A DNA stretch of 64,000 bases from the NCBI RefSeq assembly GCF_900106555.1, contig NZ_FNOE01000001.1:238320-302319 (forward strand), read 5' to 3'. Origin of the DNA: Nitrosomonas oligotropha. GTDB lineage: Bacteria > Pseudomonadota > Gammaproteobacteria > Burkholderiales > Nitrosomonadaceae. A program made the position numbers and the translations under genes. Shown here piece after piece: positions 47,492 through 57,016 of this stretch; within the stretch, counting starts at the first letter, position 1, and each line of letters starts with the position of its first letter. The notes beneath the pieces are model-generated. The model was given only the letters and a program-made list of their open reading frames with translations. It searched no databases and was not told where the DNA came from.

Positions 47492-50065
47492 TTATCCCAA
47501 TGCAATACGGTTATTAATCTGTCCCAGTGATTGCTCAACTTGATCGACCAGAATAAGACATAACTCACCATCCTGCAAATTGGACAAAGCCGCATCAATG
47601 GCAATCGCTTCTCCAACGATTTCGCTGACTTTTTGCGTGCGTTTGGCATTACCCAAACCTTCGCGCAATAAAGACAATACTTCTCCATCCGCACGACCGC
47701 GTTGACATTGATCCTGATATAGCACCACCTCATCAAATGCATCACCGAGGATTCGTGTCTGTTGACGAATATCCTCATCACGCCGGTCGCCTGCCGCACT
47801 GATGACGACTGAACGTTTCTTTGACGGAATATTATCAATTGCGCTGACTAGGGCTTGGATCGCATCGGGATTATGTCCGTAGTCGGCAATCAAGGTTGCG
47901 TTGCGGTAATTAAAGAGATTAAAACGGCCCGGTGCAGTTTGCGTATTGCTGACAAAACTAGCGACACCGTCGTGAATAACTGCCCATTCCAGGCCGAGCG
48001 CCCAGCCAGCGCCAATAGCAGCCATCACATTCTCAATTTGGAAATTGATGCTACCGTTCTTCGTCAAAGGGATTTCGTTTAACGGGATGCGGTATTCAAC
48101 AGTTTCACTCGCAGCGACAATGCAGCTGCTTTCCATATAGATAACACGTTTGTGCTGCGCGCGATGCATAGCCAACACCGGGTGATGGCGGTCTTGAGCA
48201 AAGAAAATAACCGAGCCGGGGCAATGTTCAGCCATGCTGGCAACCAGCGGATCAGCCGCATTAAGCACCGCATAACCGGTTTTGGGCGCTACATTCTGCA
48301 CAACAATCCGCTTAACCACAGCCAACTCTTCAGCTGTATTGATATAAGCCATACCAAGATGATCACCCATGCCAATATTGGTTACAACGGCAACGTCACA
48401 ACGATCGAATCCCAGGCCTTCGCGTAACAAACCGCCTCGCGCGGTTTCTAATATCGCAGCATCGACATCGGGATGAAAAAGAATGTTTCTTGCACTCTTC
48501 GGCCCGCTGCAATCTCCGGTATCCATGCACTGCTCGTCGACATAAACACCATCAGTGCAAGTAACGCCAACGCGTTTCTGATCTCTCTGCAGAACATTGG
48601 CGATCAGACGAGTTGTCGTTGTTTTACCGTTGGTGCCGGTGACGGCGATCACGGGAATGCGTGCATTCTCTCCTTGGGGAAACATGTAATCAATAATGGC
48701 TTCGCCCACTGCGCGGCCTTTCCCATACGATGGCTGCAAGTGCATCCGCAAACCGGGCGCTGCATTTACCTCAATAACGCCGCCTCCCTGGTCTTCTAAA
48801 GAGCTCATGACATTGTCGCAAACCACATCAACACCGCAAATATCCAACCCTACCACTTTTGCGGCAGCAATTACGCGTGCCGCTAATTCGGGATGTACAT
48901 CGTCGGTCACATCAGTCGCCGTGCCCCCAGTTGATAAATTGGCATTCTTGCGTAACACAACGCGCATTCCTTTCACCGGAATCGATTCGGCTGTCAATCC
49001 TTGTGCAGCTAAATGTGCAATGGATATCTCATCCAGATGTATCTTGGTTAATGAGGTGACATGACCTTCGCCGCGCATGGGATCACGATTGATTTGCTCC
49101 ACCAATTCATAAATGCTTTGCACGCCGTCGCCAATGACTTGCGGCGGTTCGCGCCGCGCGGCAGCAACCAATTTATTGCCGACAACCAGCATGCGGTAAT
49201 CATGTCCGGGGATATAGCGTTCTACCAGAACATTATCACTGATTTCGGCTGCAATCATATACGCCGCTTTGACTTGCTCAGCGGTGACAAGATTAACAGT
49301 GACACCTTTGCCTTGGTTACTATCCAGAGGTTTTATCACGACAGGCACACCAATTTCGCAGGCGGCTAACCAAGCATCTTCAACATCATGCACCTCTCGG
49401 CCGAGAGGTACCGGTATGCCGGCGGCATGCAGTAAAGTTTTCGTTAATTCTTTATCTTGCACAATCGATTCTGCGACTGCACTGGTACGATCGCTCTCGG
49501 ATGCTTGAATACGGCGCTGCTTACTGCCCCAACCAAATTGCACCAGACTGCCTTCAGTCAAGCGGCGAAACGGAATGCCGCGCGCAACCGCTGCTTGTAC
49601 AATGGCTCCCGTGCTTGGGCCCAGACGGATATCTTCATTGAGTTCGCGTAAGCGATGCAACGCATCCGATAAATCAAAAGCGCTATCATCAATAGCCGAG
49701 GTACATAAAGCTTGTGCCAGCTCAAAAGCCAGCAAACCAACTTTTTCTTCGCTGTATCCTACGATAACGCGATAGGTATTGGCTTCCGGTGTTTGTACCG
49801 TGCGACTGAATGTAACCGGGCAACCTGCCTGAACTTGCAAGCCTAGCGTTGCGAATTCAAGCACATGGGCCATGGTGACCGCTTCATGATGACCGGCGGG
49901 CTGGAGTAAAGAAATCTCAGGAAAACGCTCACGTAGCCGTGCTTCAAAGCCGGGAATGGTATCGATACTATTTTCAGAGCCGCTACAAAAAACGGTAGCT
50001 TCAATCGAAGTATGCTGACTCCATAAATTGGGTCCGCGCAAAGCGCGTATGCGTAAAACTTTCAT
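47492..50065 (-). CDS. cphA: Cyanophycin synthetase
   Basis: 857 aa. CphA polymerises Asp and Arg into cyanophycin, an insoluble nitrogen store, using ATP. Three parts are visible: an N-terminal domain to about 160, an ATP-grasp domain at about 200-460 (VVIKPLDSNQGKGVTVN, VIEVNAAPGLRMH) that adds Asp, and a Mur-ligase-like domain with ATP loop VTGTNGKTTTTRL at 475-487 and a C-terminal Mur domain (LIADYGHNPDAIQALV) that adds Arg. It overlaps the second synthetase gene by 4 bp (ATGA). No cyanophycinase gene is in the window. Confidence 0.93.
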   Translation of the reverse strand: MKVLRIRALRGPNLWSQHTSIEATVFCSGSENSIDTIPGFEARLRERFPEISLLQPAGHHEAVTMAHVLEFATLGLQVQAGCPVTFSRTVQTPEANTYRVIVGYSEEKVGLLAFELAQALCTSAIDDSAFDLSDALHRLRELNEDIRLGPSTGAIVQAAVARGIPFRRLTEGSLVQFGWGSKQRRIQASESDRTSAVAESIVQDKELTKTLLHAAGIPVPLGREVHDVEDAWLAACEIGVPVVIKPLDSNQGKGVTVNLVTAEQVKAAYMIAAEISDNVLVERYIPGHDYRMLVVGNKLVAAARREPPQVIGDGVQSIYELVEQINRDPMRGEGHVTSLTKIHLDEISIAHLAAQGLTAESIPVKGMRVVLRKNANLSTGGTATDVTDDVHPELAARVIAAAKVVGLDICGVDVVCDNVMSSLEDQGGGVIEVNAAPGLRMHLQPSYGKGRAVGEAIIDYMFPQGENARIPVIAVTGTNGKTTTTRLIANVLQRDQKRVGVTCTDGVYVDEQCMDTGDCSGPKSARNILFHPDVDAAILETARGGLLREGLGFDRCDVAVVTNIGMGDHLGMAYINTAEELAVVKRIVVQNVAPKTGYAVLNAADPLVASMAEHCPGSVIFFAQDRHHPVLAMHRAQHKRVIYMESSCIVAASETVEYRIPLNEIPLTKNGSINFQIENVMAAIGAGWALGLEWAVIHDGVASFVSNTQTAPGRFNLFNYRNATLIADYGHNPDAIQALVSAIDNIPSKKRSVVISAAGDRRDEDIRQQTRILGDAFDEVVLYQDQCQRGRADGEVLSLLREGLGNAKRTQKVSEIVGEAIAIDAALSNLQDGELCLILVDQVEQSLGQINNRIALG

Positions 50066-52389
50066 AACTTAATTCCTTGCGTTTGTAATTCTAGAAGATT
50101 CTGATTTTCAGGTTTGTACTTCTCTTGACTGAAACCAAATGTCTCAATTCCAACACGTATAAGATTCGGTTCAATGCCTAATGCCCAAGCGGCACCCACG
50201 GCTGCCAATATATTCTCGATTGCCTGCGTGCTTTTCGTCCCACTTTCTGAAGCGATCTCACGCAGATTGATCAGTATCAATTCATTTGAACCCGATACAA
50301 GTACGACTCTGCCATTGCGTACTATCACAGCGCGTTTGCCCTGAGTAGGCCCGGTTCCGCTTGCGCAATGTTGCTTAATCACCGGTAGCTCCGGTTCGAT
50401 GCTGAAATAAATAACTTCACCGTGACACAGCTCGGACATTTCAACCAGCATTTCATCGTTCGCGTTGAGGACTGCTGCGCCGACCGGCAGTTTTATATCT
50501 TTTTCCACATCGTCAATGGCCGCAGCGGTCGGTGTCACCATATCGACTTGCGAACGGAGCACCGTATAAATCTGTTTATGCGTTTCAATCCCGTGACGGC
50601 CAAAATGGTGCTCGGGATCAATATTGGTGATTACACCCACCTGGCAGCTATCGTAGGCCAGCCCTTCATTCAATAGCACATCAAAACCATTCTCAAAAAC
50701 AGCAGCTTCAACTGTCGGATTAAGTAATGTGCGATTAGCTGCCGCCCAATTGGCGCTGTTGTTTTTATCAATTTGCCGATAGTCCAGATATAGTCCATCG
50801 CTGCAAGCCAAACCGGTTTGCTTGCCGGACAGAACAAGCAATCTGGCAATAAGGTAAGCAACCGATGTTTTGCCATAACTTCCGGAAATTCCGACAATGG
50901 GAATACGGCCATTTTCCTGGCCTGGAAATAAGTGATCTACAATCGCTTTTCCGACTGGCCGGGGTTTACCAACCGCCGGTTTAATATGCATCAGCAAGCT
51001 TGGGCCTGCATTGACTTCAACAATGGCACCACCTTGCTCATTCAATGGACGTGAAATATCGCTGGTGACCAGATCAATGCCGGCAATATCCAAACCGATG
51101 ACGCGCGCTGCAAGTGATGCAATAGACGCCGTAGAGGGATGAACCTGATCGGTTACATCAAACGCATGATTACCATTCCTTTGAATCAAAACCTTAATGC
51201 CAGCTGGCACGACGGAATCACGATGATATCCTTGGTGAGCGATTTCCATCTGTGCCGCGCTATCCAACCGGATCAAATTGAGTGGATGATCTTCTGTAGA
51301 TCCTCGCCGTGGATCAGAATTAATTTGAGACTCTATTAACTCGTCAATGGTTGAGATACCATCCCCCACGACTGATACTGAATCACCGCGCGTTGCCGCT
51401 ATGAGGCGTCCACCGACAATCAACAAACGATGCTCGGTTCCGGAAATATAGCGTTCAACCAGTACCTCCGTTCCTTCTCGTAACGCCATGCGGTAAGCCG
51501 ACTCGATTTCTTCAGGCTGGCTTAACTCAATAAAAACGCCACGTCCATGATTTCCATCGCAGGGTTTTATAACAACCGGCATGCCAATATCGTTCGCCGC
51601 TTCCCATGCAGCCTCGGCGCTCTCGACAATACGACCTTCCGGAACAGGAACACCGCAAGATTGCAGCAATGATTTTGTCAGATCCTTATCACGGGAAATA
51701 CCCTCAGCGATGGCGGATGTCCGGTCTGTCTCAGCTGTCCAAATGTGACGGCAGCGTGCGCCGTGGCCCAGTTGCACAAGATTTCCTTTTGCAATAAGAC
51801 GAGTGGCCGGAATATTACGTGCCATTGCGGCATCTACAATGCATGCTGTGGAAGGTCCAAGCCAAAGTGAGTCGACCAAATCACGAAGACGCTGGATTGC
51901 TCCCTTGACATCATACGATGGGTTGTCGGATTGCTGAAAATTCATGGCGGCCAAAACCAATTCACGTGCGGAATGTAAAGCGGCTGTGGTGATTTCCGCT
52001 TGCCAGGCGCTTAATGCAACTTTATAAACACCACGTACCGAAGTTTCACGCGCACGGCCAAAGCCGCCGCGCATACCGGCCAGGTTCTGAAGCTCCAGTG
52101 TGACATGCTCAAGAATGTGGCATGGCCACGTACCGTCCTTGACGCGGCGTAAAAAACCGCCGCGCTCTTCATAGCTGCAACGGTGCTCTATCAGAGTCGG
52201 TAACCATTCGGATAAGCGCTCATAAAAACCTGGAATCTTATCGGAAGGAAAATCTTCCAGTTCACCAATATCCACGGTTGCTTCCAAAGCGGGATAATAA
52301 GTCCACATATTGGGACCATTTAGGTGTTTGATTTCAAGAAATTTGATATCTTTAGTACTATTGCAGCCTAAATTTAAGGAGTCAGACAT
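50062..52389 (-). CDS. Second cyanophycin synthetase, lacking the C-terminal Mur domain
   Basis: 775 aa, CphA-prime type. The N-terminal domain is closer to classical CphA (HLNGPNMWTYYPALEATVDI, then GELEDFPSD) than that of its neighbour. ATP-grasp at about 210-480 with VVIKPCDGNHGRGVFIEL and IVEVNAGPSLLMH. The Mur ATP loop is GSYGKTS at 503-509 instead of GTNGKTT, and the protein ends at TQGIKL just after the central Mur domain, about 120 residues shorter than the partner. Paired cphA/cphA-prime genes are known in Betaproteobacteria. First gene of the two-gene operon; its start has no strong ribosome site. Confidence 0.9.
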   Translation of the reverse strand: MSDSLNLGCNSTKDIKFLEIKHLNGPNMWTYYPALEATVDIGELEDFPSDKIPGFYERLSEWLPTLIEHRCSYEERGGFLRRVKDGTWPCHILEHVTLELQNLAGMRGGFGRARETSVRGVYKVALSAWQAEITTAALHSARELVLAAMNFQQSDNPSYDVKGAIQRLRDLVDSLWLGPSTACIVDAAMARNIPATRLIAKGNLVQLGHGARCRHIWTAETDRTSAIAEGISRDKDLTKSLLQSCGVPVPEGRIVESAEAAWEAANDIGMPVVIKPCDGNHGRGVFIELSQPEEIESAYRMALREGTEVLVERYISGTEHRLLIVGGRLIAATRGDSVSVVGDGISTIDELIESQINSDPRRGSTEDHPLNLIRLDSAAQMEIAHQGYHRDSVVPAGIKVLIQRNGNHAFDVTDQVHPSTASIASLAARVIGLDIAGIDLVTSDISRPLNEQGGAIVEVNAGPSLLMHIKPAVGKPRPVGKAIVDHLFPGQENGRIPIVGISGSYGKTSVAYLIARLLVLSGKQTGLACSDGLYLDYRQIDKNNSANWAAANRTLLNPTVEAAVFENGFDVLLNEGLAYDSCQVGVITNIDPEHHFGRHGIETHKQIYTVLRSQVDMVTPTAAAIDDVEKDIKLPVGAAVLNANDEMLVEMSELCHGEVIYFSIEPELPVIKQHCASGTGPTQGKRAVIVRNGRVVLVSGSNELILINLREIASESGTKSTQAIENILAAVGAAWALGIEPNLIRVGIETFGFSQEKYKPENQNLLELQTQGIKL

Positions 52390-52685
52390 GGCATTTGAAT
52401 CGGTAAGAAGAGATGCTATTAACGTTGCTCAAATTGATAGGTTTACAAAAAACAAAACAATTTTTACAAACGTCACCTAGGCTACTCACAAGGAAATTAG
52501 AGTATAACTGATTAAGTTAATTATGAATCAATTGGATGAGAGTAAAATTTAATATTTTGAATGAAGTAACCGGCATAAAATAATTATTGATTATTCGTCT
52601 CATGGTTCTTTTGGTTGACAAAAGTTTGCATAGATTCAGAATATATAATGTTTTTATAATTCTCATTACTTGTTACAGGTGACTT

Positions 52686-53978
52686 TTGGAAGATATGCCG
52701 TTGCACATCATGCTGATTGCATTGGTGTTTTTATTGATCTTGTCAGGCTTTTTTTCCCTCTCTGAAACCAGTATGATGGCGATTAACCGCTATCGCTTAC
52801 GGCATCTTGCCAAGCAAGGCCATCGCGGCGCCCGGCTGACCATAAAGCTGCTCGATCATACAGACCGTTTATTGGGTGTCATTCTCCTCGGCAACAATTT
52901 ACTGAACACCGCTTCCGCAACTTTGGTCGCCATTATTGTTGCGACTCTATTTGCTCACGATGACTTTGCTTTGTTTATGGGAACAATCGCTGTGACCTTT
53001 GCTATTCTGGTATTCAGCGAGATCACCCCGAAAGTCATCGCCGCCGCTTATCCTGAACGGATTGCCTTAGCCGCCAGCTATGTATTGACACCATTGCTGA
53101 TTATTTTCTATCCCATTGTATGGTTCGTTAATTTATTCGTCAGCGGATTATTGATCCTGTTCCGGTTAAAACCGCAAAAAGGTAGCCTGGAACAGAAGAT
53201 CAGCACGGAAGAGCTGAAAACACTGGTGCTGGAAGGCGGGCATTTTATACAGCACAAGCATCAAAGCATGCTATTGAACTTGTTTGACCTGGAGACGATC
53301 ACCGTTGACGATGTCATCGTGCCGCGCAGCCAGATCGAAGCGATAGACCTGAATGCGGATGACGAAATTATTCATACGCAATTGCTGACTTGCCACCATA
53401 CCCGCCTGCCGCTATACCGCGAGCGCCTGGATAATATTGTCGGCATCGTTCATGTGCGCAAGGTATTGAATCAAATGCAGGGAGGAAAAATAACCGCGGC
53501 TACGCTTGAAAAAGTCATGCGTGAGCCTTATTTCATTCCTTCCGGAACATCCTTATTTTCGCAACTGCAATTATTCCAGGAAAACCAGAAAAGAGTCGGG
53601 TTGGTCGTTGATGAATATGGCGAATGGCTGGGACTGGTTACACTGGAAGACATTGTGGAGGAAATCATCGGTGAATTCACCACACAAGCACCTAATCTGG
53701 CCAGTACTTTCTCGAAGCAGGAAGATGGCAGTTTTATTGTTGAAGGCAGCACCTTATTGCGCGAATTAAACCGCAAACTGGGCTTTCAATTCCCGTTGGA
53801 CGGACCGAAAACTTTGAATGGTTTGATCTTGGAGTATTTCGAGGATATTCCGGAGGCTGGAACCGGTCTTAGCATTGCCGGTTATCCGATGGAAGTGATT
53901 CAAACTAAAAACCGGGTGGTAAAAACTGTTAAAATCTTTCCTGCCGCGACTGCGGCCGAGATAAAGCATGCTGAGTAG
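52686..53978 (+). CDS. CorB/CorC (CNNM) family Mg-type transporter with CBS domains
   Basis: 430 aa. N-terminal DUF21/CNNM membrane domain (about 1-190; GFFSLSETSMMAINRYRLRH), a CBS pair (about 205-330, VDDVIVPRSQIEAIDL and VGLVVDEYGEWLGLVTLEDI) and a C-terminal CorC_HlyC domain (FIVEGSTLLRELNRKL to RVVKTVKIFP). The E. coli relative is YfjD/CorB; the family moves or senses Mg2+ and Co2+. I keep the TTG start at 52686 because MEDMPL matches the usual start; ATG at 52695 is the alternative. Divergent from the cyanophycin operon; the 296 bp between holds a TATAAT at 52644 region but no clear -35 at ideal spacing. Confidence 0.88.
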   Translation: MEDMPLHIMLIALVFLLILSGFFSLSETSMMAINRYRLRHLAKQGHRGARLTIKLLDHTDRLLGVILLGNNLLNTASATLVAIIVATLFAHDDFALFMGTIAVTFAILVFSEITPKVIAAAYPERIALAASYVLTPLLIIFYPIVWFVNLFVSGLLILFRLKPQKGSLEQKISTEELKTLVLEGGHFIQHKHQSMLLNLFDLETITVDDVIVPRSQIEAIDLNADDEIIHTQLLTCHHTRLPLYRERLDNIVGIVHVRKVLNQMQGGKITAATLEKVMREPYFIPSGTSLFSQLQLFQENQKRVGLVVDEYGEWLGLVTLEDIVEEIIGEFTTQAPNLASTFSKQEDGSFIVEGSTLLRELNRKLGFQFPLDGPKTLNGLILEYFEDIPEAGTGLSIAGYPMEVIQTKNRVVKTVKIFPAATAAEIKHAE

Positions 53979-54105
53979 TTAAAAAGACAAAACGGGTTAT
54001 TCCTGTAGCGCAATCCCTGCAAAGGTCATTAAACCGGGTTGGACGGAAATAACAAAAGCGGTTATCCTTGCGCCGCAATTATAACTTGAAGATTTATTCA
54101 TCAAA

Positions 54106-54182
54106 GCGCCCATAGCTCAGCTGGATAGAGTACCGCCCTCCGAAGGCGGGGGTCGCACGTTCGAATCGTGTTGGGCGCGCCA
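54106..54182 (+). tRNA. tRNA-Arg (anticodon CCG)
   Basis: 77 bases including encoded CCA. Acceptor GCGCCCA pairs with TGGGCGC; anticodon stem CCGCC/GGCGG closes the loop CTCCGAA with anticodon CCG; T arm has TTCGAAT in the loop. The D and T stems each contain a G-U pair. Confidence 0.95.
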
Positions 54183-54238
54183 TCCATCCGTAATCACTTG
54201 CTAATCGATAGTAATGGTTTTTTTATTTGATCTTTGAG

Positions 54239-54250
54239 ACAACCAGTCGT
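54239..54250 (+). promoter_or_regulatory. Probable TetR-family operator before its own gene
   Basis: ACAACCAGTCGT, 10 of 12 bases as in the perfect palindrome ACGACCGGTCGT at 54882, placed 12 bp before the regulator ATG. Suggests autoregulation. Confidence 0.5.
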
Positions 54251-54261
54251 ATTATTTCGGT

Positions 54262-54858
54262 ATGCCAAAACCCAATAAAAAAGAATTCAATCGAGAAAGC
54301 CTCTTGAACCAGGGTGTTGTCCTTTTCATGAACCAAGGCTATCACGGCACCGGTTTACAGGAAATTCTTGATGCGGTTAATGTTCCCAAAGGTTCTTTTT
54401 ATAACTACTTTAGCAGCAAAGAAGAATTTGGTGCGGCAGTCATCCAGCATTATATCGAGCCGTTCATTTCACGGTTGTCCCTGCATCTTCAGCAATCGGG
54501 TTCTGATGCATTGGGGGCTATCCGGCGCTATTTTGACGAGCTGATTGTGGAACTTGAAGAAAACAAATTTAAAGGCGGCTGTTTGCTAGGCAGCCTCATG
54601 GGAGAAATCGGCAGCACCAGCGACGTATGTCAGCAATCCCTGCAATCCGCCATCGCACGATATCGCGATTTATTACAATCTGGCCTGGCTCAGGCGCAGC
54701 AGCAAGGATCGGTCAGAACGGACAAAACGCCAGAGGAAATGGCTGATTTATTGATTAATACGTGGCAAGGTGCGCTGTTGCGGATGCAAATAGAAAAGTC
54801 GTCCGCGCCAATCAAGCAATGTTGTCACGATTTACTGAATGATTTTTTTATACGGTAG
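54262..54858 (+). CDS. TetR/AcrR family transcriptional regulator
   Basis: 198 aa. N-terminal helix-turn-helix: NRESLLNQGVVLFMNQGYHG at 10-29, LQEILDAVNVPKGSFYNYF at about 33-51, then KEEFGAAVI. The C-terminal ligand domain carries GGCLLGSLMGEIG and WQGALLRMQ, as in the AcuR/NemR-like branch that senses electrophiles; cysteines at about 112, 126 and two near the C-terminus could take part. It is followed at 61 bp by the DUF4242 gene with a palindrome between, so that gene is the likely target. Confidence 0.88.
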   Translation: MPKPNKKEFNRESLLNQGVVLFMNQGYHGTGLQEILDAVNVPKGSFYNYFSSKEEFGAAVIQHYIEPFISRLSLHLQQSGSDALGAIRRYFDELIVELEENKFKGGCLLGSLMGEIGSTSDVCQQSLQSAIARYRDLLQSGLAQAQQQGSVRTDKTPEEMADLLINTWQGALLRMQIEKSSAPIKQCCHDLLNDFFIR

Positions 54859-54881
54859 TTATTTTTTTGGTATTAAGAAAT

Positions 54882-54893
54882 ACGACCGGTCGT
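54882..54893 (+). promoter_or_regulatory. 12-bp palindromic operator ACGACCGGTCGT
   Basis: Perfect palindrome between the TetR gene and the DUF4242 gene, 26 bp before the latter ATG. GACCGGTC cores are typical of NemR/AcuR-like regulators. Confidence 0.65.
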
Positions 54894-54919
54894 TTTTAAT
54901 TAAAATTAAAGGAGAAAAT

Positions 54920-55192
54920 ATGCCTAAATACATTATCGAACGTGAAATTCCTGGAGCAGGTTCGCTCACGCCCCAAGACCTTCAAGCCATTTCGCAAAAA
55001 TCCTGCGCTATTGTGAACAGCATGGGATCAAGCATCCAATGGCTGGAAAGTTATGTGACCGATGACAAAGTGTATTGCCTCTATATTGCACCGGACGAGG
55101 CCGCTATTCGAACACACGCGGAACAGGGCGATTTCCCTGTAACCCACGTTGCGCAAGTTCGATCCGTGATCGATCCCACCACGGCTGAATAG
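54920..55192 (+). CDS. DUF4242 domain protein (SCO4226-like)
   Basis: 90 aa from the ATG at 54920, which has AAAGGAG seven bases upstream; the longer in-frame reading from 54839 overlaps the regulator and the operator. A small ferredoxin-like fold protein: MPKYIIEREIPGAG start, NSMGSSIQWLESYVTDDKVY, and APDEAAIRTHAEQGDFP. Relatives bind nickel (SCO4226) but the role is not known. Probably controlled by the TetR protein next to it. Confidence 0.8.
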   Translation: MPKYIIEREIPGAGSLTPQDLQAISQKSCAIVNSMGSSIQWLESYVTDDKVYCLYIAPDEAAIRTHAEQGDFPVTHVAQVRSVIDPTTAE

Positions 55193-55243
55193 CCTCGAAA
55201 ATTTTCTGTTAACCTGAGCATCAACTTTTTTACGGAGGCAGTC

Positions 55244-56917
55244 ATGCACCCTCGAGTTATTGTTTCCCTCTTTTTGATCGCAGCTCTGGCCATTGCGACT
55301 CCTGCCGCTTCATGGGCCACCGCTGAAAAACCCAGCAACCAATCCCCCGCGAAAGAACTCTCTGCGCCCCGGCTGCAAAACCTCGGCAAGCACGCTTTTC
55401 CGGTCAGTACCAGCAATCCATTAGCGCAGCAATACATTAATCAAGGGCTCAATCTCGCCTATGGCTTCAACCATGCCGAGGCTCGTCAGGCATTCCGCGA
55501 AGCAGCTCGGCTGGATCCCGGCCTTGCGATGGCGTACTGGGGACAGGCGCTGGTGCTAGGCCCGAACATTAACGCCATGATGGAGCCGAATGAAGAACCC
55601 CAGGCGCTGGAAATCATGCAACAGGCAAAATCTCTGATGGCACGGGCTACCGAGAAGGAGCAGGCGCTTATCAACGCCCTTGAAAAACGCTACTCCGGCA
55701 AAGCCGAGCACAGAACCACCAATGATCAAGCTTATGCGGCAGCGATGCGCGACGTGCACCGGCGTTTTCTGGATGATCCGGACATTGCCATGCTGTATGT
55801 CGAATCGATGATGGATCTGCGGCCGTGGGGTTATTGGATGCTCGACGGTGTTCCTTATGAAGGCACTGCCGAAATCGTCGCGCTAACAGAAGATGTGCTG
55901 CGGCGTTATCCGGAACACCCCGGCGCCTTGCATATGCATATACACCTAATAGAGCCAACATCGACGCCGGAACGCGCCGAGAAATCGGCTGATACGCTGC
56001 TTGAATTAATGCCGGAAGCAGGACATATGATTCACATGGCATCGCATATCTACCAACGCGTCGGCCGCTACGCCGATTCGATCAAGAGCAATCAAATGGC
56101 TATTGCCGCGGACGAGTCTTACATCGCGCAAGATCATGCCCACGGCTTGTATCCGATGGTTTACTACCCGCACAATATTCACTTTCTCTGGTTCGCGGCG
56201 ACATCGGATGGACAAAGCCAGCTTGCAATCGAATCGGCCAAAGAGACCGCCCGGAAAATCGATGACGACGTGCTGAAAGCGCTTCCGCTGACGGCAGTTT
56301 TCCGCGTGACACCGTATTGGGCGCTGGCGAGGTTCGGGCGTTGGCAGGAAATTCTTGACCTAACTCCGCCGCCATCGATCAATGCTTTTCTAACTGGCAG
56401 CTGGCATTATGTGCGCGGCCTTGCACTAGTGGCCACGAAGCAGTTACCACAAGCCGAGCAGGAACTCGCGGCGCTGCGCAAAATCATGGCGGATTCCCAA
56501 TTAGACCACCCATTATTGTCGAAAAATACCTCGAGCACCGTGCTTCGCATCGCTCCGGAAGTGCTTGCAGGTGAAATCGCGGCCGCGCAAGGGCAGTATG
56601 AGCAGGCTATTGCGTATCTGGAAAAGGCGGTGCGGTTGGAAGATGCGCTGATCTATACCGAACCGGCCGAATTTCATCTGTCCCCTAGGTTGGCATTGGG
56701 CGTGATTCTACTGGAATCGGGACAACCAGCCCAGGCGGAAACGGTGTATTGGGAAGACCTGCGCCGTAATCGCAATAATGGCTGGGCACTGTATGGCCTG
56801 ATGCAGGCCATGCGCGCGCAAAAAAAGGACGATCAAGCAGCCCTGATCGAAGCGCGCTTCAAAAAAGCCTGGGAACGTGCCGATGTGACGCTGACCGCGT
56901 CCCGTTTCGGGCGCTAA
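55244..56917 (+). CDS. Secreted tetratricopeptide repeat protein
   Basis: 557 aa with a signal peptide (residues 1-24, AIATPAASWA). TPR-like helical repeats run through the protein: NQGLNLAYGFNHAEARQAFR near 63-82, then GRYADSIKSNQMAIAADE near 274, and YEQAIAYLEKAVRLEDAL near 450. Contains HAHGLYPMVYYPHNIHFLWF, typical of a widespread family of unknown function. No transmembrane anchor at the end. It is 51 bp after the DUF4242 gene and has a strong ribosome site (ACGGAGG), so it may be part of the same unit. Confidence 0.82.
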   Translation: MHPRVIVSLFLIAALAIATPAASWATAEKPSNQSPAKELSAPRLQNLGKHAFPVSTSNPLAQQYINQGLNLAYGFNHAEARQAFREAARLDPGLAMAYWGQALVLGPNINAMMEPNEEPQALEIMQQAKSLMARATEKEQALINALEKRYSGKAEHRTTNDQAYAAAMRDVHRRFLDDPDIAMLYVESMMDLRPWGYWMLDGVPYEGTAEIVALTEDVLRRYPEHPGALHMHIHLIEPTSTPERAEKSADTLLELMPEAGHMIHMASHIYQRVGRYADSIKSNQMAIAADESYIAQDHAHGLYPMVYYPHNIHFLWFAATSDGQSQLAIESAKETARKIDDDVLKALPLTAVFRVTPYWALARFGRWQEILDLTPPPSINAFLTGSWHYVRGLALVATKQLPQAEQELAALRKIMADSQLDHPLLSKNTSSTVLRIAPEVLAGEIAAAQGQYEQAIAYLEKAVRLEDALIYTEPAEFHLSPRLALGVILLESGQPAQAETVYWEDLRRNRNNGWALYGLMQAMRAQKKDDQAALIEARFKKAWERADVTLTASRFGR

Positions 56918-57016
56918 TTCAGGTAATCCGCGCCAAGCTGCCATCCGGGCAGGTTCTTATCAATGGGTAATGTTAAACTATGCGCTTTATTGGATGATGT
57001 AACCTGGAAATTTGAA

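Noticed and set aside
52615..52655. TTGACA with TATAAT as promoter of the CorB-type gene
   Set aside because: Each box is good but they are about 23 bp apart, too far for a standard sigma-70 promoter; kept only as a remark.
56918..57016. FMN riboswitch before ribE
   Set aside because: The 100-bp spacer lacks the conserved RFN junction sequences and is too short.
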